Of a DNA stretch of 64,000 bases, positions 29,880-39,850 are shown in pieces. Origin of the DNA: Nocardioides soli. Its GTDB lineage: Bacteria; Actinomycetota; Actinomycetes; Propionibacteriales; Nocardioidaceae. A program made the position numbers and the translations under genes. Every line of letters begins with the position of its first letter. The stretch's first letter is position 1. Where the stretch lies: assembly GCF_014191495.1 (NCBI RefSeq), contig NZ_JACHWR010000002.1, forward strand, positions 620,001-684,000, read 5' to 3'. The notes beneath the pieces are model-generated. The model did no database searches. It saw only the letters and a list, made by a program, of their open reading frames with translations, and was not told the DNA's origin.

Positions 29880-29987
29880 TCTCTACGAAACCAGAGACCG
29901 CCGGTTGTCGTGCTGTGCATCAGCCCGACCGAAGGTTCCGCGAGAGTGGACGGCCTGCGCAGGTGACAGAGCGAGAAGCATGATCCC

Positions 29988-30024
29988 ACGCCCTGAGCCT
30001 GCGCTCGGGGCGTTCGTGTTTGTG
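29988..30024 (+). promoter_or_regulatory. Putative L10 leader hairpin / attenuator
   Basis: Within the long rplJ leader an 11-bp stem (29988-29998 with 30003-30013, one G-U pair, loop CTGC) is followed by TTCGTGTTTGT. This looks like an intrinsic terminator in the leader, as in L10-leader attenuation where the L10-L12 complex controls rplJL. Upstream leader sequence (29890-29980) could hold the L10-binding site. Confidence 0.45.
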
Positions 30025-30061
30025 GGGCCGGGGCCGGTGGTCGACCACCGGAAGGAGACCC

Positions 30062-30715
30062 ATGGCGCGGGCAGACAAGCAGGCGGCCGTTGCGGAGATC
30101 GTTGAGTCGTTCAACGAGTCCGCCGGTGCCGTGCTGACCGAGTACCGCGGTCTCACCGTGAAGCAGCTGCAGGACCTGCGGCGCTCCCTCGGTGCGAACG
30201 CCAACTACGCCGTGGTCAAGAACACGCTCGCCAAGATCGCCGCCTCCGAGGCCGGCATCGAAGGCTTCGACGACCTGCTGACCGGCCCGACCGCCATCGC
30301 CTTCATCAACGGCGACGTCGTCGAGGCGGCCAAGGGTCTGCGTGACTTTGCCAAGGCGAACCCCACCCTCGTCATCAAGGGTGGCATCCTCGACGGCAAG
30401 CCCCTCGACGCGTCCGAGATCGCCAAGCTGGCGGACCTCGAGTCGCGCGAGGTGCTCCTGGGCAAGCTGGCGGGCGCGATGCTCGCATCGCTCAGTCAGG
30501 CCGTCTACCTGCTCAACGCGCCGATCGCCCAGGCCGCCCGCCTCGCGGGTGCGCTCCAGGCGAAGGCCGAGCAGGACCCCTCGATCCTCGCAGGTGGTGC
30601 TGGCCAGGCCTCGGCCGAGCCGGTCGCCGCTGACGAGGCACCCGCCGAGGAGGCGGCTCCCGCTGAGGAGCCCGCCGCCGAGGCCGCCTCTGACGAGGAG
30701 ACCGCCGAGGCCTAG
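30062..30715 (+). CDS. rplJ: 50S ribosomal protein L10
   Basis: 217 aa from ATG 30062, AAGGAGA as ribosome-binding site. The N-terminal rRNA-binding part ([34 protein letters not shown]) and the L12-binding helix (~130-175) are typical. The last ~45 residues are an Ala/Glu-rich acidic tail ([20 protein letters not shown]), as often in actinobacteria. It forms the stalk base with rplL, 74 bases downstream. Confidence 0.97.
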   Translation: MARADKQAAVAEIVESFNESAGAVLTEYRGLTVKQLQDLRRSLGANANYAVVKNTLAKIAASEAGIEGFDDLLTGPTAIAFINGDVVEAAKGLRDFAKANPTLVIKGGILDGKPLDASEIAKLADLESREVLLGKLAGAMLASLSQAVYLLNAPIAQAARLAGALQAKAEQDPSILAGGAGQASAEPVAADEAPAEEAAPAEEPAAEAASDEETAEA

Positions 30716-30789
30716 GCCCGGCGTACACCACCACCTGAAACCCGGCCCCCGCGATCGCGGCGGGCCAACGACTGGAAGGAAACGCCACC

Positions 30790-31185
30790 ATGGCGAAGCT
30801 CAGCACCGACGAGCTCCTCGACGCGTTCAAGGAGATGACGCTGATCGAGCTCAGCGAGTTCGTGAAGCAGTTCGAGGAGACCTTCGGCGTCACCGCCGCT
30901 GCCCCGGTCGCCGTTGCGGCGGCTCCGGCAGCGGGCGGCGCGGCCGGCGGCGACGCCGCCGCCGCGGCGGACCAGGACGAGTTCGACGTCATCCTGGAGT
31001 CGGCCGGCGACAAGAAGATCAACGTCATCAAGGAGGTGCGCGCGCTCACCTCCCTCGGCCTGAAGGAGGCCAAGGACCTGGTGGAGTCCGCCCCCAAGGC
31101 GATCCTCGAGAAGGCCACCAAGGAGGCCGCCGAGAAGGCCAAGGAGGCCCTCGAGGGCGCCGGCGCCACCGTCACCGTCAAGTGA
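30790..31185 (+). CDS. rplL: 50S ribosomal protein L7/L12
   Basis: 131 aa. The N-terminal dimerisation domain ([29 protein letters not shown]), an Ala/Gly hinge (~40-60) and the C-terminal factor-binding domain ([21 protein letters not shown]...[13 protein letters not shown]) are complete. Multiple copies bind L10 and recruit translation GTPases. A long hairpin terminator begins 21 bases after the stop. Confidence 0.98.
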   Translation: MAKLSTDELLDAFKEMTLIELSEFVKQFEETFGVTAAAPVAVAAAPAAGGAAGGDAAAAADQDEFDVILESAGDKKINVIKEVRALTSLGLKEAKDLVESAPKAILEKATKEAAEKAKEALEGAGATVTVK

Positions 31186-31206
31186 CGATCTCCTAGCTGC
31201 ACCCGC

Positions 31207-31254
31207 CACGAGGGGCGGTCACCCGACAGGGGTGGCCGCCCCTCGTGCCATTTC
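31207..31254 (+). terminator. Terminator of rplJL
   Basis: An 18-bp stem with one G-U pair (31207-31224 with 31230-31247), loop GACAG, then CCATTTCCCC. It isolates rplJL from the mce operon that follows. Confidence 0.88.
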
Positions 31255-31381
31255 CCCTCGCCACCGCAGAAATCGAACTCGCGCGTAACTTCGCTCGCCG
31301 GCGCCCGTTGGTACCGGTCAGGGAGATGGAGCAGCGGTTCGGGCGTGCTTCGGCGCGTGCAGCGACGAGGAGGGACGGATC

Positions 31382-32335
31382 ATGGGTGTCGAGATAAAGG
31401 TCGAGAACCTCAGCAAGTCGTTCGGCAAGCAGCTGATCTGGGGCGACGTGTCGCTGACCGTGCCGGCCGGCGAGATCTGCGTGATGCTCGGGCCGTCGGG
31501 CACCGGCAAGTCCGTCTTCCTCAAGACGCTGATCGGCCTGCTCAAGCCCGACCAGGGCTCGATCGTCATCGAGGGCACCGACATCGCGACCTGCTCGGAG
31601 CGGGAGCTCTACGAGATCCGCAAGCTGTTCGGCGTGCTGTTCCAGGACGGCGCCATGTTCGGCTCGATGAACCTCTACGACAACGTCGCCTTCCCGTTGC
31701 GCGAGCACACCAAGAAGTCCGAGTCGGAGATCCGCGACATCGTCATGGAGAAGATGGACCTGGTCGGCCTGCTCGGTGCCGAGGACAAGCTGCCCGGCGA
31801 GATCTCCGGCGGCATGCGCAAGCGCGCCGGCCTGGCCCGCGCCCTCGTGCTGGAGCCCGAGATCGTGCTCTTCGACGAGCCCGACTCCGGTCTCGACCCG
31901 GTGCGTACGGCGTTCCTCAACCAGCTGATCGTGGACCTCAACGCCCAGATCGACGCGACGTTCCTGATCGTCACCCACGACATCAACACCGCCCGCACGG
32001 TGCCCGACAACATCGGCCTGCTCTATCACCGGCACCTCGCGATGTTCGGGCCCCGCGAGATGCTGCTGTCGTCGGAGGAGCCGGTCGTGCGCCAGTTCCT
32101 CAACGCCCAGCGGGTCGGCCCGATCGGCATGTCCGAGGAGAAGGACGCCGACGAGCTCGAGGCGGAGAAGGACCAGGAGCTGCCGCCGCTGCCGCCGATC
32201 CCGCTCCAGCTCGAGCCCTCCAACGGCCTGTCCCGCCGCAGCCAGCGGCCCGCCGGCGAGTGGTGCCGCGAGCACGGCGTGGTCCCGCCGCCGGGGTCGT
32301 TCGAGCAGAACATGTCGATGGCCGTCGGCGTCTGA
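31382..32335 (+). CDS. mkl: Mce-system ABC transporter ATP-binding protein (Mkl/MlaF)
   Basis: 317 aa from ATG 31382. Walker A GPSGTGKS (~38-45), signature SGGMRKRAGLARAL, Walker B IVLFDEPDSGLDP and the H-loop THDINTAR are intact. The ~70-residue C-terminal extension (DADELEAEKDQELPPLPP...) resembles mycobacterial Mkl. It powers lipid import with the two YrbE permeases and the Mce substrate-binding proteins encoded next; it is the first gene of the operon, with GAGGGACGG before the start. Confidence 0.94.
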   Translation: MGVEIKVENLSKSFGKQLIWGDVSLTVPAGEICVMLGPSGTGKSVFLKTLIGLLKPDQGSIVIEGTDIATCSERELYEIRKLFGVLFQDGAMFGSMNLYDNVAFPLREHTKKSESEIRDIVMEKMDLVGLLGAEDKLPGEISGGMRKRAGLARALVLEPEIVLFDEPDSGLDPVRTAFLNQLIVDLNAQIDATFLIVTHDINTARTVPDNIGLLYHRHLAMFGPREMLLSSEEPVVRQFLNAQRVGPIGMSEEKDADELEAEKDQELPPLPPIPLQLEPSNGLSRRSQRPAGEWCREHGVVPPPGSFEQNMSMAVGV

Positions 32336-32347
32336 CGGAGCCGGCTG

Positions 32348-33133
32348 ATGTCCTCGATCACCGCGCAGCGGGTCCTGGCACCGGTCGGGACCGCGGGCCG
32401 GCTCTTCGCCTTCGGCCTCGACGTCGGGCGCAGCGTGTTCCGGCGTCCGTTCCAGGTCCGGGAGTTCATCCAGCAGGCCTGGTTCATCGCCTCGGTGACG
32501 ATCATCCCGACCGCGCTGGTCGCGATCCCGTTCGGCGCGGTCATCGCGCTGCAGGTCGGTGGCCTGATCAAGCAGTTCGGCGCCCAGTCCTTCACCGGCT
32601 CGGCCGCGGTGCTCGCCGTGGTCCGCGAGGCCGGGCCGATCGCGACGTCGCTGCTGATCGCCGGCGCCGCGGGCTCGGCCATTGCGGCCGACCTCGGCGC
32701 CCGCAAGATCCGCGAGGAGCTCGACGCGATGATGGTGCTGGGCATCGACCCGATCCAGCGCCTCGTCGTCCCCCGCGTGCTGGCCTGCATGCTGGTCGCG
32801 GTCTTCCTCAACGGCCTGGTCAGCGTGGTCGGTGTCGCCGGCGGTTACGTCTTCAACGTCGTTCTCCAGGACGGCACCCCGGGCTCCTATCTGGCGAGCT
32901 TCACCGCGCTCGCGCAGCTGCCAGACCTGTGGCAGGGCATGGTCAAGGCGCTGGTCTTCGGCCTGATCGCCGCGGTCGTGGCCTGTTACAAGGGCATGAA
33001 CGCCGCCGGCGGCCCGAAGGGGGTCGGCGACGCCGTCAACGAGTCGGTCGTCGTCACCTTCATGCTCCTCTTCATCGTCAACTTCGTGATGAGCGCGATC
33101 TACTTCCAGCTCGTCCCGCCGAAGACGGGGTGA
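32348..33133 (+). CDS. yrbEA: Mce-system permease YrbEA (MlaE family)
   Basis: 261 aa, MlaE family, about five to six membrane helices. REAGPIATSLLIAGAAGSAIAADLGARKIREELDAM is the conserved EQ-loop-like segment that touches the ATPase. It starts 12 bases after mkl and ends six before yrbEB. Together the two permeases form the inner-membrane channel of the Mce transporter. Confidence 0.93.
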   Translation: MSSITAQRVLAPVGTAGRLFAFGLDVGRSVFRRPFQVREFIQQAWFIASVTIIPTALVAIPFGAVIALQVGGLIKQFGAQSFTGSAAVLAVVREAGPIATSLLIAGAAGSAIAADLGARKIREELDAMMVLGIDPIQRLVVPRVLACMLVAVFLNGLVSVVGVAGGYVFNVVLQDGTPGSYLASFTALAQLPDLWQGMVKALVFGLIAAVVACYKGMNAAGGPKGVGDAVNESVVVTFMLLFIVNFVMSAIYFQLVPPKTG

Positions 33134-33139
33134 GCGGCC

Positions 33140-33976
33140 ATGACAGGCATGGCGGGCATCCGGGCGGTCTACGAACGGCCGGCCAGGCTCCTCGACGACC
33201 TCGGCACCGAGCTCCTGTTCTTCGTCCGGGCGCTCGCGTGGACGCCCCGCACGATCAACCGCTACCGGAAGGAGATCCTGCGGATCCTCGCCGAGGTGAC
33301 GCTCGGCTCGGGGGCGCTCGCCGTGATCGGCGGCACCGTCGGCGTGATCGTCGCGATGTGCTTCTTCACCGGCACCGAGGTCGGCCTGCAGGGGTACGCC
33401 GCGCTCAACCAGATCGGCACGGCGGCGTTCTCGGGCTTCGTCTCGGCGTACTTCAACACCCGCGAGATCGCCCCGCTCGTCGCCGGCATCGCGCTGGCCG
33501 CGACGGTCGGCTGCGGCTTCACCGCCCAGCTCGGCGCGATGCGGATCTCCGAGGAGGTCGACGCGCTCGAGGTGATGGCGATCCCGTCGCTGCCCTTCCT
33601 GGTGACCACCCGCATCATCGGAGGCCTGATCGCGATCGTCCCGCTGTACGTCGTGGGCCTGCTGGCGTCCTACTTCGCGACCCGGCTCACCGTCACCCAG
33701 TTCTTCGGCCAGAGCACCGGCACCTACGACCACTACTTCAACCAGTTCCTGCCGCCGGGCGACGTGCTCTGGTCCTTCGGCAAGGTGCTGGTCTTCGCGG
33801 TGACGGTGATCCTGATCCACTGCTACCACGGCTACAACGCCTCGGGCGGCCCCGCCGGCGTGGGCGTCGCGGTCGGCAAGGCCGTGCGCACCAGCATCGT
33901 CGCGCTCAACGTCATCGACCTGTTCCTGTCCATGGCGATCTGGGGGACGACGACGACCGTGCGGCTGGCGGGGTGA
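33140..33976 (+). CDS. yrbEB: Mce-system permease YrbEB (MlaE family)
   Basis: 278 aa, paralogous to YrbEA: TAQLGAMRISEEVDALEVMAIPSLPFLVTTR is its version of the coupling segment, and the C-terminal GYNASGGPAGVGVAVGKAVRTS is conserved. Its stop overlaps a possible GTG start of mceA (GTGA at 33973). Confidence 0.93.
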   Translation: MTGMAGIRAVYERPARLLDDLGTELLFFVRALAWTPRTINRYRKEILRILAEVTLGSGALAVIGGTVGVIVAMCFFTGTEVGLQGYAALNQIGTAAFSGFVSAYFNTREIAPLVAGIALAATVGCGFTAQLGAMRISEEVDALEVMAIPSLPFLVTTRIIGGLIAIVPLYVVGLLASYFATRLTVTQFFGQSTGTYDHYFNQFLPPGDVLWSFGKVLVFAVTVILIHCYHGYNASGGPAGVGVAVGKAVRTSIVALNVIDLFLSMAIWGTTTTVRLAG

Positions 33977-33981
33977 CGCCG

Positions 33982-35277
33982 ATGGCCCGCGACACGCTCG
34001 GCAGCCTGGCGCTCCCCAAGGTGATGGGGGTCGTGTTCCTCTGCCTGCTGCTGTCCGGCGTCTACCTGACGTACGCGATCTTCTCCAAGAATTTCACCGA
34101 CTACGACCGGGTGACCCTGCAGACGTCGACGATCGGACTCCAGCTGCCGGCGCGCGCCGACGTGAAGGTCCGCGGCGTGATCGTCGGCGAGGTGCTCGGC
34201 TTCGAGTCGAACGGCGCGGGCGCCGATGTCACCCTCGGCATCTACCCGAGCCGGCTCGACGCGATCCCGGCCGACGTCACGGGCTCGATCGTCCCCAAGA
34301 CCCTGTTCGGCGAGAAGTACGTGTCGTTGGTGGTGCCCGACGACCCCGCGGCCGAGCATCTCCAGCCCGGCGCGACCATCGCGAGGACCACGGTGTCGAC
34401 CGAGGTGGAGCAGGTGCTCTCCGACCTCTACCCGCTGCTGCGCACCGTGCAGCCCGCCCAGCTCAACCAGACGCTCAACGCCCTCGCCACCGCGCTCGAC
34501 GGTCGCGGCGACGAGCTCGGCGAGAACCTCGAGACCCTCGACGGCTACCTGAGGCGGATCAATCCGCAGATCCCCGCGCTGGTCGACGACCTGCGACTCA
34601 CCGCCCAGGTGTCCGACGACTACACCGACGTGCTGCCGCAGATCGCGCAGATCCTCGACGACACCGTGCTCACGACCGGCACGCTGGAGGGCCGCGAGGC
34701 GAAGCTGCACGCGCTGTTCGAGGACGTGTCGTCGTTCTCCGGCACCGCCGAGGACTTCCTCGACGCGAACGGCGAGAACCTGATCCGGCTCAGCGAGGTC
34801 GGCGCCGACCAGCTGCGGGTGTTCGCCAAGTACGCGCCGGAGTACTCCTGCCTGACCCGCGGCATCGTCGAGGCCGGCGCGCGCCAGGCCGAGGCGTTCC
34901 GCGGCTTCATGCTGCACATCGTCCTCGAGACGCTGCCCCACCAGCCGCGTCCGTACGGCGCCCAGGACGTCCCGCGGTTCGGCGAGGACCGCGGGCCCAA
35001 CTGCCTGCACCTGCCGAACCCGCCCTGGACCCAGGACAACCCGGTGCGCCACCAGCCCGACTTCGACGACGGCGTCGACGAGCCGACCGGCAAGGGCACC
35101 AGCCGGGTCGTGCCCAACGCGTGGCTCCGGAACGCCGGGCCGGGCAGCCCGGCCGAGACCGAGCTGCTGCGCTCGCTGCTCGGGCCCGCCCTCGGCGTCG
35201 GTGCCGACGAGGTCCCCGACCTCGGGCCGCTGCTGGTCGGCCCGATGGCCCGTGGGGCGGAGGTGTCGCTGCGATGA
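33982..35277 (+). CDS. mceA: MCE family protein MceA
   Basis: 431 aa from ATG 33982; GTG 33973, which overlaps the yrbEB stop, is an alternative. One N-terminal membrane helix (~14-32), then the MCE domain (~38-115; ARADVKVRGVIVGEVLG, GLYPSRL-like GIYPSRLDAIP, TLFGEKYVSLVVP) and a long helical region that in this family builds the tunnel through the cell wall. MceA to MceF form the hetero-hexamer. Confidence 0.9.
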   Translation: MARDTLGSLALPKVMGVVFLCLLLSGVYLTYAIFSKNFTDYDRVTLQTSTIGLQLPARADVKVRGVIVGEVLGFESNGAGADVTLGIYPSRLDAIPADVTGSIVPKTLFGEKYVSLVVPDDPAAEHLQPGATIARTTVSTEVEQVLSDLYPLLRTVQPAQLNQTLNALATALDGRGDELGENLETLDGYLRRINPQIPALVDDLRLTAQVSDDYTDVLPQIAQILDDTVLTTGTLEGREAKLHALFEDVSSFSGTAEDFLDANGENLIRLSEVGADQLRVFAKYAPEYSCLTRGIVEAGARQAEAFRGFMLHIVLETLPHQPRPYGAQDVPRFGEDRGPNCLHLPNPPWTQDNPVRHQPDFDDGVDEPTGKGTSRVVPNAWLRNAGPGSPAETELLRSLLGPALGVGADEVPDLGPLLVGPMARGAEVSLR

Positions 35278-36314
35278 GGCCGAAGCTCCTCGACCGCCGC
35301 ACCGGCGCCGACCTCGTCAAGCTGGTCGCCTTCATGGTGGTCACCACCCTGGCCACCTCGGTCCTCGTGGTGACGATCGGCAACGTCTCGTTCTCCTCGA
35401 AGAGCAGCTACCGCGCCGAGTTCGTCGACGCCACCGGCGTGGTGAAGGGCGACGACGTGCGGATCGCCGGGGTCAAGGTGGGCACCGTCGAGGACATCGA
35501 GATCGTCGACCGCACCCGGGCGCTGGTGACCTTCAGCGTCGACGACGGGGAGTCGCTCAGCCGGGCCACCCACGCCTCGATCCGCTACCGCAACCTGGTC
35601 GGCCAGCGCTACCTCTCGCTCTCCGACGAGATCGGCGACACCGCCGACCTCGCACCGGGGGACACGATCCCGGTCGGGCAGACCACCCCGGCACTCGACC
35701 TCACCGTGCTGTTCAACGGCTTCAAGCCGCTCTTCCAGGCGTTGTCCCCGGCGGACATCAACCAGCTCTCCTACGAGATCGTCCAGGTCTTCCAGGGTGA
35801 GGGCGGCACGCTCGAGGGACTGCTCGCGCACACCGCGTCGGTCACCTCGACGCTGGCCGGCCGCGACCAGCTGATCGGCGACCTGATCGACAACCTCAAC
35901 CAGGTGCTCGACCACCTCGGCGACCGCGACGAGCAGCTGAGCCGGCTGATCACGACGTTCCGCTCCTTCGTGGGCGGCCTCAAGGGCGACCGCAAGGCGC
36001 TCCTCGGCTCGCTCGACGAGATCTCCGACCTCTCGGTGGAGACGGCCGGCCTGGTGTCCGGCATCCGCGAGCCGTTCGTCGACGACATCCACCAGCTGCG
36101 CCGGCTGTCGAAGAACCTCGACGACGGCAAGGCCGAGCTCGACCGGACGCTGCAGGTGCTGCCGATCAAGCTCGAGAAGGTCGGCCGCACCGCGACGTAC
36201 GGCTCGTGGTTCAACTTCTACCTCTGCCACTTCCAGGGCCGGGTCCGACTGCCCGGCGGCGGCTCCGTCCCCGTCGACTACGACACCGGCTCCGACAGGT
36301 GCGATCTCGGATGA
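35274..36314 (+). CDS. mceB: MCE family protein MceB
   Basis: 346 aa; ATG 35274 overlaps the mceA stop by four bases. One membrane helix (~15-37), the MCE domain (~45-120; GVVKGDDVRIAGVKVGTVEDIE, YRNLVGQRYLSL), then a helical region ending in the conserved YGSWFNFYLC. Second of six Mce subunits. Confidence 0.93.
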   Translation: MRPKLLDRRTGADLVKLVAFMVVTTLATSVLVVTIGNVSFSSKSSYRAEFVDATGVVKGDDVRIAGVKVGTVEDIEIVDRTRALVTFSVDDGESLSRATHASIRYRNLVGQRYLSLSDEIGDTADLAPGDTIPVGQTTPALDLTVLFNGFKPLFQALSPADINQLSYEIVQVFQGEGGTLEGLLAHTASVTSTLAGRDQLIGDLIDNLNQVLDHLGDRDEQLSRLITTFRSFVGGLKGDRKALLGSLDEISDLSVETAGLVSGIREPFVDDIHQLRRLSKNLDDGKAELDRTLQVLPIKLEKVGRTATYGSWFNFYLCHFQGRVRLPGGGSVPVDYDTGSDRCDLG

Positions 36315-37303
36315 CACGGCCGACGAGGGGACCCAAGCCGACCTCCTTCCGCGAGCGCAACCCGGTCGTGATCGGGGCGGTGAGCCTTGCCGTGGTCGCC
36401 CTGCTGGTGCTCGCCGCGTTCCGCGCCCAGGACCTCCCGGTCATCGGTGGCGGCGACACCTACTACGCCGCGTTCGCCGAGTCCGGTGGGCTCAAGGCCA
36501 ACGACGAGGTGCGCATCGCCGGGGTGCGGGTCGGCAAGGTCGAGTCCGTCGAGCTCGACGGCGACCACGTGCGGGTCGAGTTCCGGGTCGAGAGCGACTC
36601 CGGCTTCGGCCCCGACACCCGCGCCGCGATCAAGGTCAAGACCCTGCTCGGCGCGATGTACCTCGCCCTCGAGCCGGCCGGCCCCGGTCAGCTCGCCGAG
36701 GGCGGCGAGATCCCGGTCGAGCGCACCAGCTCGCCGTACGACGTCGTGGACGCGTTCTCGGGCCTGGCCTCGACCACGGAGCGGATCGACACCGACCGGC
36801 TCGCGACGTCGCTCACGACGCTGGCCGACCTGACCCGCAACACTCCGCAGGAGTTCCGCAAGGCGCTCGCCGGCGTCTCGGCGCTGTCGTCGAACATCGC
36901 CGCGCGCGACCAGCAGATCAACACGCTGCTGAAGAACCTCGACCGGGTCTCCGGCGTGCTCGACGAGCGCGACCGCGACATCGTCGGGCTGATGAAGGAC
37001 TCCGACGTCCTGTTCCGCGCGCTGGTGGCCCGACGCGACGCCGTGCACGGCCTGCTGGTCTCGACGGCCAGCCTCTCCCGGGAGCTCACGGCTCTGGTCA
37101 AGCAGAGCCGCGCCGACCTCGCGCCCGCCCTCGACCACCTGAGGAACGTCGTCGCCGTGCTGAACAAGAACGAGGACAACCTCGACAGCAGCCTGCGGCT
37201 GATGAAGCCGTTCTACCGGGTCTTCGCCAGCACGCTCGGCAACGGGCCGTGGTTCGACACCTACATCCAGAACCTGCCGCCGGTCCCGCAGGTGGGTGGC
37301 TGA
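36311..37303 (+). CDS. mceC: MCE family protein MceC
   Basis: 330 aa; ATG 36311 overlaps mceB by four bases. Membrane helix ~20-40, MCE domain (GGLKANDEVRIAGVRVGKVESVELDGD, LLGAMYLALEP), helical C-terminus with the NGPWFDTYIQNL ending of the family. Its stop is one base from the mceD start. Confidence 0.93.
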   Translation: MTRPTRGPKPTSFRERNPVVIGAVSLAVVALLVLAAFRAQDLPVIGGGDTYYAAFAESGGLKANDEVRIAGVRVGKVESVELDGDHVRVEFRVESDSGFGPDTRAAIKVKTLLGAMYLALEPAGPGQLAEGGEIPVERTSSPYDVVDAFSGLASTTERIDTDRLATSLTTLADLTRNTPQEFRKALAGVSALSSNIAARDQQINTLLKNLDRVSGVLDERDRDIVGLMKDSDVLFRALVARRDAVHGLLVSTASLSRELTALVKQSRADLAPALDHLRNVVAVLNKNEDNLDSSLRLMKPFYRVFASTLGNGPWFDTYIQNLPPVPQVGG

Positions 37304-37304
37304 C

Positions 37305-38429
37305 ATGAGCGTGCTGAAGCGGGTCGTCGTCCCCGGCGTGCTGGTGCTGCTGCTCGTGGCGGCGGCGTTGACGATGTTCCGCAGCGACGACACCAAGACC
37401 CTGACCGCGCACTTCCCGCGGACGATCTCGATCTACGAGGGCAGCGACGTCCGCGTGCTCGGTGTGGCCGTCGGCACGGTGGACACGGTGACCCCGGCGG
37501 GCACCGACGTCGTGGTGACCATGCACTACGACGCCGACGTCCAGGTGCCCGCCGACGCGAAAGCCGTGATCGTCGCGCCGTCGATCGTGGGAGACCGCTT
37601 CGTCCAGCTCACGCCCGTCTACACCGGCGGTCAGGTGCTGGCCGACGGCGCCACGCTCGACGAGGACCGCACCGCCGTACCGCTCGAGCTCGACCAGATC
37701 TACACGAGCCTCGACGACCTGACCGTCGCCCTCGGCCCCGACGGCGCCAACCGGAAGGGGGCGCTCACCGACCTGCTCGAGACCACCGCGAGGAACTTCG
37801 GCGGCGAGGGCGCGAAGCTGCATCGGACCATCGAGGACTTCGGCCGGCTCAGCACGACCCTCGACGACAACAAGGAGGAGCTCTTCGGCTCGGCCCGCAA
37901 GCTCGAGGGCTTCATCGGCACCCTCGCCGAGAACGACGGGACCGTGCGCCGGTTCAACGACTCGCTCGCCCAGGTCTCCTCGATGCTCTCCGGCGAGCGC
38001 GAGGAGCTCTCGGCCGCGCTGGAGAACCTGTCGACGGCGCTCGGCCAGGTGACCTCCTTCGTCCGCGACAACCGGGACGCGCTCGGCCAGAACATCACCG
38101 GCCTCAACCGGGTCTCCCGGGTCCTGGTCAAGCGCCGCGCCGAGCTCGACGCCATCCTCGACTCCGCGCCGCTCGCGCTGAACAACCTCGCGCTGACCTA
38201 CAACCCGGAGGCCGGCACGCTCGACACCAACGCCAACCTCGGCGAGCTCGTCCACCAGATCAGCTCCGACCCCGCCACCCTGCTGTGCGGGATCGTCGGG
38301 CAGGCCGACCGGTCGGGCGACCTGTGCCGCCTGGTCGAGCAGGGGCTCGGCCGCAGCGCGCCGGGCGGGCGTACGTCGGGGGACCGGTTCGACCCGACGC
38401 TCGGCGGTCTCGTGGGGGAGCGGCGATGA
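37305..38429 (+). CDS. mceD: MCE family protein MceD
   Basis: 374 aa from ATG 37305 (GTG 37296 overlapping mceC is an alternative). Membrane helix ~6-23, MCE domain (YEGSDVRVLGVAVGTVDTVTP, APSIVGDRFVQLTP), helical tail, and two Cys near the end (LLCGIVG, DLCRLVE). It fits mceD by order in the operon. Confidence 0.92.
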   Translation: MSVLKRVVVPGVLVLLLVAAALTMFRSDDTKTLTAHFPRTISIYEGSDVRVLGVAVGTVDTVTPAGTDVVVTMHYDADVQVPADAKAVIVAPSIVGDRFVQLTPVYTGGQVLADGATLDEDRTAVPLELDQIYTSLDDLTVALGPDGANRKGALTDLLETTARNFGGEGAKLHRTIEDFGRLSTTLDDNKEELFGSARKLEGFIGTLAENDGTVRRFNDSLAQVSSMLSGEREELSAALENLSTALGQVTSFVRDNRDALGQNITGLNRVSRVLVKRRAELDAILDSAPLALNNLALTYNPEAGTLDTNANLGELVHQISSDPATLLCGIVGQADRSGDLCRLVEQGLGRSAPGGRTSGDRFDPTLGGLVGERR

Positions 38430-39850
38430 GCCGGCCGACCGCGATCCTGCGCAGCCTCGCCGCGGCACTGGCCGGGGTGCTGCTGCTCACCGGCTGCGAC
38501 TTCGACGTCTACCAGCTCCCGCTGCCCGGCGGCACCGACGTCGGCGACGACGCGATCACGGTCACCGCCGACTTCCGCGACGTGCTCGACCTGGTCCCGA
38601 AGTCGACCGTGAAGGTCAACGACGTGAGCGTCGGCCAGGTGACCGACATCGACCTCGACGACGGCCACGCCGTCGTCACCATGCAGCTGCGGCGGGACGT
38701 CGACCTGCCGGCCAACGCCACCGCCCAGATCCGGCAGACCAGTCTGCTCGGCGAGAAGTTCGTGTCGCTCGGGCCGCCCGCCGACGGGTCGGCCCGGGGC
38801 ACGCTCGCCGACGGCGCGCGGCTGCCGCTCGACCGCACCGGCCGCAATCCGGAGGTCGAGGAGGTGCTCGGCGCGCTCAGTCTGGTGCTCAATGGCGGCG
38901 GCGTCGCCCAGCTGAAGACGATCGCGGCCGAGATCAACCAGGCGCTCGACGGGCGTGAGGGCGCCGCCCGGTCGGTGCTCGGGCAGATCCGGACGTTCAT
39001 GTCCCAGCTCGACGAGAACAAGGACGACATCGTCACCGCGATCGACGCCGTGAACCGGCTCGCGCGGCAGGTACGCCGGCAGCAGGGATCGATCGACGCC
39101 GCGCTCGACGAGCTCCCGAGCGCCCTGCGCTCCCTCGACCAGCAGCGCGGCGACCTGGTCGAGATGCTGGGCGCGCTCGACGACCTGAGCGCCGTCGGGG
39201 TGCAGGTCATCCGGGCCTCCAAGGACGGCACGATCGAGGCGCTCGAGCAGCTCAACCCGGTGGTCGAGGGGCTCGCCGACTCCGGGGACGCCTTCGTGAA
39301 GTCCTTCAACGTGTTCCTCACCTACCCGTTCGTCGACGAGGTGGTCGGCCGCGATCCGCAGGTGGCCCGCAACCTGCACATGGGCGACTACACCAACCTG
39401 TCCATCGAGCTCGACCTCGACCTGTCCGGCGGCGTGACCGGCCTGCCGACCGGGCTGCCCACGCTGCTCCCCGGCGACCTCGAGCCGACGAAGCTGGTGC
39501 CGCTGCTCACCCAGTGCCTCACCAGCGGATCGCTGACCGGCGCGGCCTGCCAGCAGCTGATCGGCACCGTGCAGGGCCTCGACCGGCTCAAGTCGGCCTG
39601 CCTGGAGCCGGCGAACAAGGACACCGCGCTGTGCTCGGCCCTCAACCAGCTGCCCGGCCTGCCCGCGCTGCCGGGCACGGAGGACCTCCCGTCGCTCCCC
39701 GTGCTCGGCGACCTCCTGGGCCGTGGCCGGGCCCCCACCGGCCCGACCGCGACGGCGTCGCAGCGCGGCCCGACCATGCGGCAGCTGGGCCGGGCCTTCG
39801 ACCCGGCCCTGGTCCGGCTGCTCGTCCCGGGGCTGGTGAGCGCGCGATGA
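38426..39850 (+). CDS. mceE: MCE family lipoprotein MceE
   Basis: 474 aa; ATG 38426 overlaps mceD by four bases. A lipobox (LLLTGC, lipidated Cys24) replaces the membrane helix, as in MceE/LprK proteins. The MCE domain has VPKSTVKVNDVSVGQVTDIDLDD and TSLLGEKFVSLGP. The C-terminal ~110 residues are Leu/Pro-rich with several Cys. Anchored in the outer face of the membrane. Confidence 0.94.
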   Translation: MSRPTAILRSLAAALAGVLLLTGCDFDVYQLPLPGGTDVGDDAITVTADFRDVLDLVPKSTVKVNDVSVGQVTDIDLDDGHAVVTMQLRRDVDLPANATAQIRQTSLLGEKFVSLGPPADGSARGTLADGARLPLDRTGRNPEVEEVLGALSLVLNGGGVAQLKTIAAEINQALDGREGAARSVLGQIRTFMSQLDENKDDIVTAIDAVNRLARQVRRQQGSIDAALDELPSALRSLDQQRGDLVEMLGALDDLSAVGVQVIRASKDGTIEALEQLNPVVEGLADSGDAFVKSFNVFLTYPFVDEVVGRDPQVARNLHMGDYTNLSIELDLDLSGGVTGLPTGLPTLLPGDLEPTKLVPLLTQCLTSGSLTGAACQQLIGTVQGLDRLKSACLEPANKDTALCSALNQLPGLPALPGTEDLPSLPVLGDLLGRGRAPTGPTATASQRGPTMRQLGRAFDPALVRLLVPGLVSAR

